From contig NZ_JARVRF010000006.1 in assembly GCF_030209835.1 (NCBI RefSeq), positions 1 to 64,000 of the forward strand: a stretch of 64,000 nucleotides of DNA, in the 5' to 3' direction. The stretch comes from Arthrobacter sp. efr-133-R2A-120. Lineage in GTDB: Bacteria; Actinomycetota; Actinomycetes; Actinomycetales; Micrococcaceae. Position numbers and translations under genes: made by a program. The notes beneath the pieces were generated by a model. That model was not told the origin of the DNA. It ran no database searches and saw only the letters and a list, made by a program, of their open reading frames with translations. This document shows positions 56,957-64,000 of the stretch, one piece after another (within the stretch, counting starts at the first letter, position 1; each line of letters begins with the position of its first letter).

Positions 56957-58144
56957 CTACTTCCCCGTCGGCCATCCCGTGTACGACTCGGCAAGGTACG
57001 CCCGCGCGTGCCGGGAGGAGACCACGGAGTGGAGCTCGCCGAGCTGGCGGGCACGGCCGAAGTCGTCCGAGCCGGGAACGGTGTGCAGCATGGACGTCAT
57101 CCAGTACGAGAAGTGCTGGGCCTTCCAGACGCGTTCCAGGGCGCGGTCGCTGTAGGACTCAAGCAGCTCGCCGGAGCCATTTGCGTAGAACGAATCGAGG
57201 CCTTCGAAGAGAACTTTGACGTCGTGGAGGGCCAGGTTCAGCCCCTTGGCACCCGTCGGTGGAACCGTGTGGGCGGCGTCGCCTGCTAGGAACAGGTTTC
57301 CGTAGCGCATCGGCGTGTGGACGAAGCTGCGGAACGGCAGGACCATCTTCTCGAGGACCGGCCCCTCCTTGAGTTCAAAACCGTTTCCGTTGACGCGCTT
57401 GCGGAATTCGGACCAGATGCGCTCGTCGTCCCAATCGGCCACGTTTTCCTTGGGATCGCACTGGAAGTACATGCGCTGCACGTTCTCCGTGCGCTGGCTG
57501 ATCAGGGCGAAGCCGTTCTCGGAGTTGGCGTAAATCAGTTCGTCCGAGCTGCGCGGGGCCTGGGCGAGGATGCCGAACCAGGCGAAGGGGTATTCGTGGA
57601 AGTACCACTTGCGGTTGGCCTCGGGGATCTGGAAGCGGCAATGGCTGCGTGAACCATCGGCGCCCACTAGGAAATCCGCCTGGATCTCGAATTCCTGGCC
57701 CTCGGCGTCGGTGAACCAGACTTTCGGTTTGCCTTCGAGGTCGTGGATGGTGGTGTCCGTGACGCTGTACCGGACGTCGCCGCCGTCGTCATTGCGCCGT
57801 GCAGCGAGGTCAAGGAAGACGTCCGTCTGCGGGTAGAGCCAGACCGATTCTCCCACGAGCTCCTTGAAGTCGATCCGGTGGCTTTCGCCGTTGAAGCGCA
57901 GTTCGATACCGTCGTGCCTGTCGCCCTCGCGCAGCACGCGGTCGGAAACACCGCTTTCCACGAGCAAGTTCACGGAGCCGTGTTCCAGGATGCCCGCGCG
58001 GACGGTCTCGGCTATCTGTTGGTGGCTGCGGACCTCGATGACGGTGGATTCGATCCCCGACTTCGCGAGCAGGTGGGAGAGCATGAGGCCGGCCGGGCCC
58101 GCGCCCATAATGGCCACTTGGGTGGTGATGATCTTACGTGCCAT
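56957..58144 (-). CDS. pobA: 4-hydroxybenzoate 3-monooxygenase
   Basis: 395-aa flavoprotein, the length of the Pseudomonas enzyme. GAGPAGLMLSHLLAKSG near the N-terminus, ETVRAGILEHG, FLVGADGSRSHCR, and GDAAHTVPPTGAKGLNLA. It converts 4-hydroxybenzoate to protocatechuate with NAD(P)H and O2. It would take the product of the adjacent ring-aromatisation genes. A perfect TTCCGTTCAACGGAA palindrome precedes it and an IclR gene lies just upstream on the same strand. Confidence 0.96.
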   Translation of the reverse strand: MARKIITTQVAIMGAGPAGLMLSHLLAKSGIESTVIEVRSHQQIAETVRAGILEHGSVNLLVESGVSDRVLREGDRHDGIELRFNGESHRIDFKELVGESVWLYPQTDVFLDLAARRNDDGGDVRYSVTDTTIHDLEGKPKVWFTDAEGQEFEIQADFLVGADGSRSHCRFQIPEANRKWYFHEYPFAWFGILAQAPRSSDELIYANSENGFALISQRTENVQRMYFQCDPKENVADWDDERIWSEFRKRVNGNGFELKEGPVLEKMVLPFRSFVHTPMRYGNLFLAGDAAHTVPPTGAKGLNLALHDVKVLFEGLDSFYANGSGELLESYSDRALERVWKAQHFSYWMTSMLHTVPGSDDFGRARQLGELHSVVSSRHARAYLAESYTGWPTGK

Positions 58145-58237
58145 GGTGTTCCTCGCTTCATTGCGGAACCGCGCCTGAAGGCTGCGGTCGTTCTGCTGAT
58201 CAGTGTGACCCCCACCGCATGGTCGGTGTTATACGAA

Positions 58238-58252
58238 TTCCGTTCAACGGAA
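58238..58252. promoter_or_regulatory. IclR-type operator before pobA
   Basis: TTCCGTTCAACGGAA, a perfect 15-bp palindrome (7+1+7), 94 bp upstream of pobA. It is the symmetric form of the motif before the P450 and SDR operons. Confidence 0.7.
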
Positions 58253-58257
58253 AATCC

Positions 58258-59010
58258 TTAAGCGTTCCGCTGCTCCCCGAGCTGGCGCCCGATTCCGCGG
58301 GCCGCCGTCTGCAGCGCGGGTACCAAGGCCTGCAGGCGCATTTCAGCGAGGGGAACCACGACGCCGAGCGCGGCTACCGTGCGCCGCTTGCCGTCCGCGA
58401 CCGGCACCGCGATTCCCCATGTGTCCGGATCCACTACGCCCGCGAGCTGCGCGTACCCCTGCTGGGCGGTTTCGGCCAAAAGGTGACGGACGACGTCGGC
58501 CGTCACCTTTCCGGCGGGGTCGCTGAACTGTTTGAGGTACTCAGCCTGCTGTTCCCGCGGCTGGCTAGCCATCAACGCCAGCCCAGCCGAAGAGATATGA
58601 ACCGGCATGCGGCCGGCAACCCGGGCGCGGTTGGCCACGGATCCCCGGCGGGACAGCCGCTCGACGAACAATGCCTCCCAGCCGTCGAGCACGGCAAGGT
58701 TCACGTTCTGGTTCAGGACCTGCTGGATATCCTCCATGAACGGCAGAGCCGCCTGCCGGAGGGCCAAGGTGGGTGAATTCCGGTTGACGAGTTCCCACAA
58801 ACGCAGGCCCAGGCGGACATCTCCGCCGACGGCCAGCTCCAGGAGCCCGTGGTCGGCGAGTTGCCGGACCAGGCGATGGGCGCTTGTGAGGGGCAATCCG
58901 GCAGTCTCCGCGAGTTCGGAAAGCCGCAGCGACGTGGATGCTTCGGGGAACGCCTCGATGATCCGGACGATGCGATCCACCACCGAATCGCCGGATGCCG
59001 AGTTGGCCAC
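58258..59010 (-). CDS. IclR family transcriptional regulator (pobA regulator candidate)
   Basis: 250-aa regulator beginning VANSASGDSVVDR; helix-turn-helix RLSELAETAGLPLTSAHRLVRQL and effector domain. GGAGG four bases before the GTG at 59010 is preferred to the ATG at 59040. Lies 113 bases upstream of pobA, same strand, so it probably controls pobA in response to 4-hydroxybenzoate. Paralogue of the regulators at 50055 and 52755. Confidence 0.92.
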   Translation of the reverse strand: MANSASGDSVVDRIVRIIEAFPEASTSLRLSELAETAGLPLTSAHRLVRQLADHGLLELAVGGDVRLGLRLWELVNRNSPTLALRQAALPFMEDIQQVLNQNVNLAVLDGWEALFVERLSRRGSVANRARVAGRMPVHISSAGLALMASQPREQQAEYLKQFSDPAGKVTADVVRHLLAETAQQGYAQLAGVVDPDTWGIAVPVADGKRRTVAALGVVVPLAEMRLQALVPALQTAARGIGRQLGEQRNA

Positions 59011-59057
59011 TGCGCCTCCACCACTTCCCGCGGATTCCATTGAATGGGGGCATCAGT

Positions 59058-59618
59058 TTACATCGGCGCGGAGGGATCCGCTGTGTCATCCCTGGTTTCC
59101 CGCCGCGAAATCTCCAAGCCAATCGCGTCGTAGTGCGCCAGGACTACCGGCGAGGCAGACGTACTGGGCTGGTCCAGCAAGCCAAAAGCGAAATCACTGG
59201 CGGCAAGGAGTTCTTCATCGGTGCACTTGTCCAGCGGTTGGAGTCCCGCCGCATCGATCGAGGCTGCGAATTCGCCCGTGATCTCGATCGATTTCGATCC
59301 CGTTGCGGCTTGCGCGAGGCTCGCAGGCTTGTCCGTGAATTCCAGCGAAACTCCGTAGCCAGCGCCAAGGCCCACTTCCGTCGTTCCGCCGTCGATCGCG
59401 TTGAGGTCGTTGCGGAGTCCCGCCAAAGCCTGCGATTCGACAATCGCGGCGCGGGAAAAGCCAACTCTGATGTGGGAGGTGATGCCCATTCGACGAATCC
59501 GGCGAACGATGTGAACGAGTGCGGGCCTCGAATCTTGATTGAGGCTTCCCCGTACGTCGATTTCGACGGCGTCCGTGGAGACATCGAATTTCACAAGGGC
59601 GTGCAATCTACGGTCCAT
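59058..59618 (-). CDS. STAS-domain-like hypothetical protein
   Basis: 186-aa soluble protein. Residues 8-80 (VSTDAVEIDVRGSLNQDSRPALVHIVRRIRR is split over this part) have the strand-helix pattern of an anti-sigma-factor-antagonist (STAS) domain; the rest is unassigned, with TGSKSIEITGEFAASI and HYDAIGLEISRRE. GGAG five bases before the ATG. Next to a GAF-ANTAR regulator on the same strand, which suggests stress signalling. Function unknown. Confidence 0.65.
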   Translation of the reverse strand: MDRRLHALVKFDVSTDAVEIDVRGSLNQDSRPALVHIVRRIRRMGITSHIRVGFSRAAIVESQALAGLRNDLNAIDGGTTEVGLGAGYGVSLEFTDKPASLAQAATGSKSIEITGEFAASIDAAGLQPLDKCTDEELLAASDFAFGLLDQPSTSASPVVLAHYDAIGLEISRRETRDDTADPSAPM

Positions 59619-59725
59619 AGGTACTCCAAATAAGGGTGTCTATGGCCGACGGCTCAACCTCAAGAAGGTTATCGCCTCGCCCCCCTTGTTGTACACCCCA
59701 CGAGTTGACCCGCGGCGGGCCCGGC

Positions 59726-60496
59726 TCACCCTGCCCGGCTGCGGCCCGGCTCCTGGGTCGGTTCTTCGAAGTGGGTCAGGGTGCCCGCTGCGTCAACAGA
59801 ATCCACCAGGGACTTGGCGATATCGCGCAATTTCACATTGCGATTGCTTGAGGCTTCCGTCAGGATCCGGACAGCGTCCTCCTGGCTGCAGCGGCTCTGT
59901 GCCATGACAATTCCTACCGCGATGTCTATGACCGTGCGGGACTCCATCGCCGCCCGAAGGTTCTTTGCGCTATCCGCATGGAGGGCGAACCTGATGGCGA
60001 GACGCAAGGCCTGCGATACCTCACGGGTGTATCCGCGGGCCCGGTCTGCGGCCCTTTGGTCGAACTTGTAAGGCGCTTCGGAGTACAGGTTGAGCGCCGC
60101 TTTTGCCTCTCCCTCAAGGTTGAATGGCAACGACAACACCGACCTCAGGCCGTGCGACGCAACCGCGGCCGCATAGTCGGGGCCCCAACGGTTCTCCTCA
60201 AGAAGATCCGGGACGTGGACTTCCCGATCCTCTTCGGCAGCCGTCAAACATGGACCCTGGGCCAAGGAATATTGGATCTCGTCCACTTCGCGGGCCGCAT
60301 CACTGCTCCAACCAATCGTGAGCGCCTTCCGCTCGCGTAGCAGCGTGATCCCGCAGAGCGCATCATCGCCGTCGCCCGCCATCTGGTGGGCAGAAAACCG
60401 AGCCAGCTCATTGAGGAAGTCCTCGAAGTCGGCACTCTCCAGGATCAGGTTCTGGATTCGGTCGATGGTAGTCAAACTGGTATCTGCAGGAAGCAT
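59726..60496 (-). CDS. GAF and ANTAR domain protein
   Basis: 256-aa cytosolic sensor-antiterminator. GAF domain at about residues 20-170 (DALCGITLLRERKALTIG, SVLSLPFNLEG), then C-terminal ANTAR RNA-binding domain (RTVIDIAVGIVMAQSRCS, NVKLRDIAKSLV). AGGAG eight bases before the ATG at 60496 sets the start. Such proteins bind paired hairpins in nascent RNA to prevent termination. Target unknown. Confidence 0.9.
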   Translation of the reverse strand: MLPADTSLTTIDRIQNLILESADFEDFLNELARFSAHQMAGDGDDALCGITLLRERKALTIGWSSDAAREVDEIQYSLAQGPCLTAAEEDREVHVPDLLEENRWGPDYAAAVASHGLRSVLSLPFNLEGEAKAALNLYSEAPYKFDQRAADRARGYTREVSQALRLAIRFALHADSAKNLRAAMESRTVIDIAVGIVMAQSRCSQEDAVRILTEASSNRNVKLRDIAKSLVDSVDAAGTLTHFEEPTQEPGRSRAG

Positions 60497-60642
60497 GGCG
60501 CGTTCTCCTGGTGAATATTCTGATTGGGGCATGTGGAAACAATAAGTCCCTTTACATAAGGTCCCACACGGCTGGCAATTGAGAAACACCCAGGCCGATT
60601 CTCCCAATAGGCGCCTTCGGGTTCCAGCACCTTCAGCTCTAG

Positions 60643-61494
60643 CTAGCGCCGCATGACGAGTGCTGTCTTGGCGTACATGGCACTCGCCGCGAGTTCATAG
60701 AACACGACGATCAGTCCGAGCACTTGGCCAGCATCCGTTACAGTGCATTCGACCGAGCGGTCGCTCGTGCGTCGCGCACCCGGAATCGACATTGCAAGCT
60801 CGGCGGCGTTTGCCGTCGGCATGTCCACAGCAACCGTGAACTGCTCCGGCAGTTCCGAAACTGTGAGAGCCGCCGCGTTACGCACGACGCGCGCCGCGGC
60901 TTCGCGAATGGCGTCGCGAGCCACGGAAGGCGCAACCGATGCGGTGGAAGTGTAACCGTGCGCGACTTTGACCTCGACTACCTCGACGCCCGCGAACTGC
61001 TTCCGAGCGATACGGCAGATCACGTCATCGCCGCTGACGAGCCCGACGGGGACGCCGAGCGAGCTCGCGTACATGGCGTTGACCTCGGCCTCCGAGACCA
61101 CCGCGCCGTTCACCCGCACCTCCGTGAAGTGGCTCGAAAAGGTGTGCGCAAGCACGCCGTGTTCCCCTGCGGGGGCGTGATAGCCGATGAACAGGGCGAC
61201 GTCGCAATCCGCCGTGAGTCCCTCGGCCATGCACTGTGCCTTCGGACTGCCGAACACGACGATGGCCCGGGGGTCAAGAAGCTCGTGAATCAGGTTGTCC
61301 ATCGTGCCGTGCGAATCGTTGATGACCACCTCGTCCGCACCCCCATCGAAGGCACCCGCGATTGCGGCGTTCGCCTCGAGCGTCATCAATTCTTGCGCAC
61401 GTGGATAGCCATAGCCGCCGCGAACGACCTGGTCGAACGTCGCGACGCCGGCGACGCCCTCCATGTCGATCGAGATGAATGTCTTGATGCTCAC
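60643..61494 (-). CDS. M55 family D-aminopeptidase (DppA-like)
   Basis: 283-aa zinc peptidase: ISIDMEGVAGV (Asp/Glu ligands), NDSHGTMDN (His), LFIGYHAPAGEHGVLAHTF (His), and VSEAEVNAMYASSLGVPVGL. AAGGAGAACGT before the GTG at 61494 fixes the start. DppA-type enzymes remove N-terminal D-residues from D-Ala-containing peptides, probably from peptidoglycan turnover. Divergent from the fused S9 peptidase gene. Confidence 0.92.
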   Translation of the reverse strand: MSIKTFISIDMEGVAGVATFDQVVRGGYGYPRAQELMTLEANAAIAGAFDGGADEVVINDSHGTMDNLIHELLDPRAIVVFGSPKAQCMAEGLTADCDVALFIGYHAPAGEHGVLAHTFSSHFTEVRVNGAVVSEAEVNAMYASSLGVPVGLVSGDDVICRIARKQFAGVEVVEVKVAHGYTSTASVAPSVARDAIREAAARVVRNAAALTVSELPEQFTVAVDMPTANAAELAMSIPGARRTSDRSVECTVTDAGQVLGLIVVFYELAASAMYAKTALVMRR

Positions 61495-61700
61495 ACGTTC
61501 TCCTTCGAATCTGGGGCGCGCAGACGGGACTGCGCTCATAGAACCCCAGTATTGCGGCGACACCCCTAGCCGCACCTGAGTCAGAGCAACCAAACAAAGC
61601 TTCAGCATTGTGCGATCGGACGAAGTACGGGGGCTGTGGAACGTCGATTGTAGAGGGACAAGACATCAATGGACTCAGCGCCACGAGAAGGGGAATCACC

Positions 61701-64000
61701 GTGACGAGCAACACCTTTACGAACCGCCCGCTTGAGCTCGAAGATATCGCGCGCTTCGTTGTGCCAGCCGAGACCGCCATCTCGCCCGACGGCAAGCTCG
61801 TGGTCTTCACACGCACGGAAACCTTGAACGGCAGGGCGCACAGCTCACTCTGGGCGGTCAGCGACGGCTCCGAGGCCCGCCGTCTGACGAGCGGCCCGGC
61901 CGATTCCGCGCCGCAATTCGTTCCCGATGGCTCCGCGGTTCTCTTCCTCCGGGCATCCGCTGGACCAGCCCAGGTGTATCTACTGCCAATCGGAGGAGGT
62001 GAAGCGCGGGCACTTAGCCGGACCGCCGATTTCCCCCTGGGTGTTACGGCCGCGCGCATCAGCCCCGACGGCCTCCGCCTCGCCATCACCGCACCAGTTT
62101 CGCGCAACGTCACGGGGTCCGCGGTGGAAGAGCCGGTCGTGATCGACAGGCTCGGCTTCAAGACCGATGGGGTCGGCTGGAACGCAGCGGTTCGACTGCA
62201 CCTCTTTGTAAGTGAGATCGCATCCGGCCGAGCGCGACGCCTCAGCGACGGCGACTGGAACGCGAGCGAGGCGAACTGGTCGCCCGACGGCCTGCTGATC
62301 GCCTTCACAGCCGCCATCGAACCTGGCAGTGACGTCGATTGGACGAGCGGCGCCTACGTGATCGACGTCGACGCCAAAATGCCGCTGCCGCGCCGAATCG
62401 GCCAAGCCAGCAGCCTCAGCGGGGCACTCGCATGGTCACCAGACGGTGGCTCCGTGATCGCAGTCGGGAACACCGCCCCGCGCACCGGGAATGCCGAGCT
62501 CCTTCGTCTTTACGTCGGCACGGATGAGACCGACGCGTCGTTAACTGCCCAGCTCGACCGCAATGTCATGGCTGGCTTCCCGGGCTACCCAGGCGGGCGC
62601 CCAACGTTTCGCGCCGACGGCTCCGAGATCCTCTACTGCCTACGAGACCGCGGCTGGACGCAGCTGCACGCGGTCACCCCCGATGGCACGAGCTCACGGG
62701 CATTGGTCGCAGGGCCCCACCAGGTGGTCTCTGCCCTGTCCGTTGCGTCTGCTTCCGCACGTGTCGCCTTCGTGCTCACCACCCAGCAGAGCCTGGGTGA
62801 GGTCGCGACGCTAGACCTGGCGACGGGCGTCCTCACCGTGCTCACGAGATTGCGCGAGAGCACCCTCGCCGGCATCGAGCTGTTCGAGGCCGAAGAACGC
62901 GAGTTCACAATCTCGGATGGCACACGCGTTCATGGTTGGTTGCTCTCGGCCCCTGAGACGGATGGAGCGGCACCCCTGCTGCTCGACATTCACGGCGGCC
63001 CACACAACGCCTGGAGTGGTGTCGCTGAAGGTGTTCATCTTTACCACCAGGTCTTGGCGGCGAAGGGCTGGCGCATCCTTATGGTGAACCCACGCGGCTC
63101 GGATGGCTACGGGGACGCCTTCTACCGGGCCGTAAACGGGGGCTGGGGTACCGCCGATGAACGCGACTTCCTCGAGCCGATCGACACGCTCGTTGCCGAG
63201 GGCCTCGCCGACCCAGATCGCCTCGCCGTGACTGGTTACAGCTACGGAGGCTTCGGCACCTGTGCGCTCACGGCAGCGACCACCCGGTTTGCCGCGGCCG
63301 TCGCAGGCGGCCTGATCTGCAACTTCTCCAGCATGGCCGCCGATGGCGAGCACGCCGCGTACTTCTCTGAGATGAGCACCGGGGTTGCGCCGCTCGGCCA
63401 CTACCGCGAGCTTCTCGACGCCTCGCCGATCGCCCGGGTCACCAATGTCACAACGCCGACCCTCATGCTGCACGGAGCCGAGGACGCATCCTGCCCCGTC
63501 GGACAGGCAGAGGAATGGTTCAAGGCCCTACGCCTCGCCGAGGTGCCAGCTCGCCTTGTTGTCTACCCGGGCGGGAGCCATCTGTTCATCCTGGACGGCC
63601 CGATCGAGCATCGCATCGACTATAACCGCCGTCTTATCGAGTGGCTCGAAAGCTACGCGCGGCCCGTCTCCCGCGCGCGGCCGCGCGGTCTCACGGCCGC
63701 CGGTCAAGGTGCCGGCTTCTGGCGCCGTCGCCTAGGCGTTCTTCGCACGCGCTACGGTGTCACGGCTGCGCAGTTCGGCATCGTGCGGCTCAACGAGAAC
63801 GGCACCCCGATCGAGTGCACGACGGCGAGCTCGGGAGTACTCGACATCGGCTCCGGTGTATCCACGACGGACGACGCGCTTTTCCAGATTGGCTCGATCA
63901 CCAAGGTCTGGACAACGGTCCTCATCATGCAACTCGTCGACGAAGGGCGCCTGGACCTGGATGCACCGGTGCAGAGCATTCTGCCCGATTTCGCCCTCGC
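61701..64000 (+). CDS. S9 prolyl-oligopeptidase-type peptidase fused to beta-lactamase-like serine hydrolase, 3' end missing
   Basis: Open frame of 766 codons from GTG 61701 to the window edge, no stop. Residues 1-400 form a seven-bladed propeller-like region with repeated SPDG motifs. Residues 400-650 form the S9 catalytic domain: nucleophile Ser514 in GYSYGGFG, Asp in HGAEDASCPV, His in PGGSHLF. After a linker (about 655-675) the frame continues into RYGVTAAQFGIVRLNENG and FQIGSITKVWTTVLIMQL, where Ser732-x-x-Lys735 is the SxxK of class C beta-lactamases, DD-peptidases and D-aminopeptidases. GGGGAA precedes the start. The fusion is unusual. Together with the divergent M55 gene it suggests processing of D-residue peptides (inference). 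Confidence 0.88.
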   Translation, partial: MTSNTFTNRPLELEDIARFVVPAETAISPDGKLVVFTRTETLNGRAHSSLWAVSDGSEARRLTSGPADSAPQFVPDGSAVLFLRASAGPAQVYLLPIGGGEARALSRTADFPLGVTAARISPDGLRLAITAPVSRNVTGSAVEEPVVIDRLGFKTDGVGWNAAVRLHLFVSEIASGRARRLSDGDWNASEANWSPDGLLIAFTAAIEPGSDVDWTSGAYVIDVDAKMPLPRRIGQASSLSGALAWSPDGGSVIAVGNTAPRTGNAELLRLYVGTDETDASLTAQLDRNVMAGFPGYPGGRPTFRADGSEILYCLRDRGWTQLHAVTPDGTSSRALVAGPHQVVSALSVASASARVAFVLTTQQSLGEVATLDLATGVLTVLTRLRESTLAGIELFEAEEREFTISDGTRVHGWLLSAPETDGAAPLLLDIHGGPHNAWSGVAEGVHLYHQVLAAKGWRILMVNPRGSDGYGDAFYRAVNGGWGTADERDFLEPIDTLVAEGLADPDRLAVTGYSYGGFGTCALTAATTRFAAAVAGGLICNFSSMAADGEHAAYFSEMSTGVAPLGHYRELLDASPIARVTNVTTPTLMLHGAEDASCPVGQAEEWFKALRLAEVPARLVVYPGGSHLFILDGPIEHRIDYNRRLIEWLESYARPVSRARPRGLTAAGQGAGFWRRRLGVLRTRYGVTAAQFGIVRLNENGTPIECTTASSGVLDIGSGVSTTDDALFQIGSITKVWTTVLIMQLVDEGRLDLDAPVQSILPDFAL

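Overview
The window is high-GC DNA with GTG/TTG starts, strong AGGAG ribosome sites and overlapping stop/start codons. Gene content (Kdp potassium system, many LacI/ROK-controlled sugar operons, IclR-controlled ring catabolism, a GAF-ANTAR regulator) points to a soil actinobacterium of the Arthrobacter / Paenarthrobacter / Sinomonas group (Micrococcaceae). It reads as chromosomal. I found no rRNA, tRNA, CRISPR array, insertion sequence or phage gene.

Layout. 1-6.5 kb: the end of a flavin aromatic hydroxylase, then unrelated housekeeping-like genes (alpha/beta hydrolase, NAD(P)-binding protein, a channel-like membrane protein, a tautomerase, a carboxymuconolactone-decarboxylase-family protein, a proline-rich surface protein). 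6.1-8.5 kb: a MarR repressor divergent from an ABC exporter. 8.5-18.8 kb: a potassium block, kdpFABCDE on the minus strand preceded by an unlisted 37-aa membrane peptide gene, and a divergent APC-type permease that is probably also a potassium importer. Tandem 17-bp repeats lie between them. 18.8-22.5 kb: a degraded accessory stretch with small unknown genes, remnants of a LysM/SARP-type membrane regulator, an Orc1/Cdc6-like AAA ATPase and a frameshifted unknown gene.

22.5-47.1 kb is a carbohydrate region with three regulons. (i) A LacI repressor faces an ABC importer followed by oxidoreductase, isomerase/epimerase, ThuA and oxidoreductase genes, with perfect CGAAATATTTCG operators. (ii) A second LacI protein faces a minus-strand operon of two permeases, a binding protein, an alpha-L-rhamnosidase and a ROK regulator, with TGAAGCGCTTCA operators. 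(iii) A pentose/polyol cluster holds xylA, xylB, an oxidoreductase, an alditol-oxidase-like flavoprotein, a ROK regulator and an aldose 1-epimerase. Neither importer operon contains its ATPase.

47.1-59.0 kb is the most interesting part: a complete class I cytochrome P450 system (P450, ferredoxin reductase, ferredoxin), two FAD proteins of the 3-ketosteroid-dehydrogenase type, an SDR dehydrogenase, a Dabb-family protein, 4-hydroxybenzoate 3-hydroxylase (pobA) and three closely related IclR regulators. Together these match the steps of the aromatisation route for cyclohexanecarboxylate: ring hydroxylation, oxidation to the 4-oxo acid, two desaturations to 4-hydroxybenzoate, then hydroxylation to protocatechuate. 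A shared operator-like motif, TTCCGTTCATCGG, precedes the P450, SDR and pobA units.

59.0-64 kb: a STAS-like protein, a GAF-ANTAR regulator, an M55 D-aminopeptidase and, divergent from it, an S9 prolyl-oligopeptidase-type enzyme fused in frame to a serine beta-lactamase-like domain that runs off the window.
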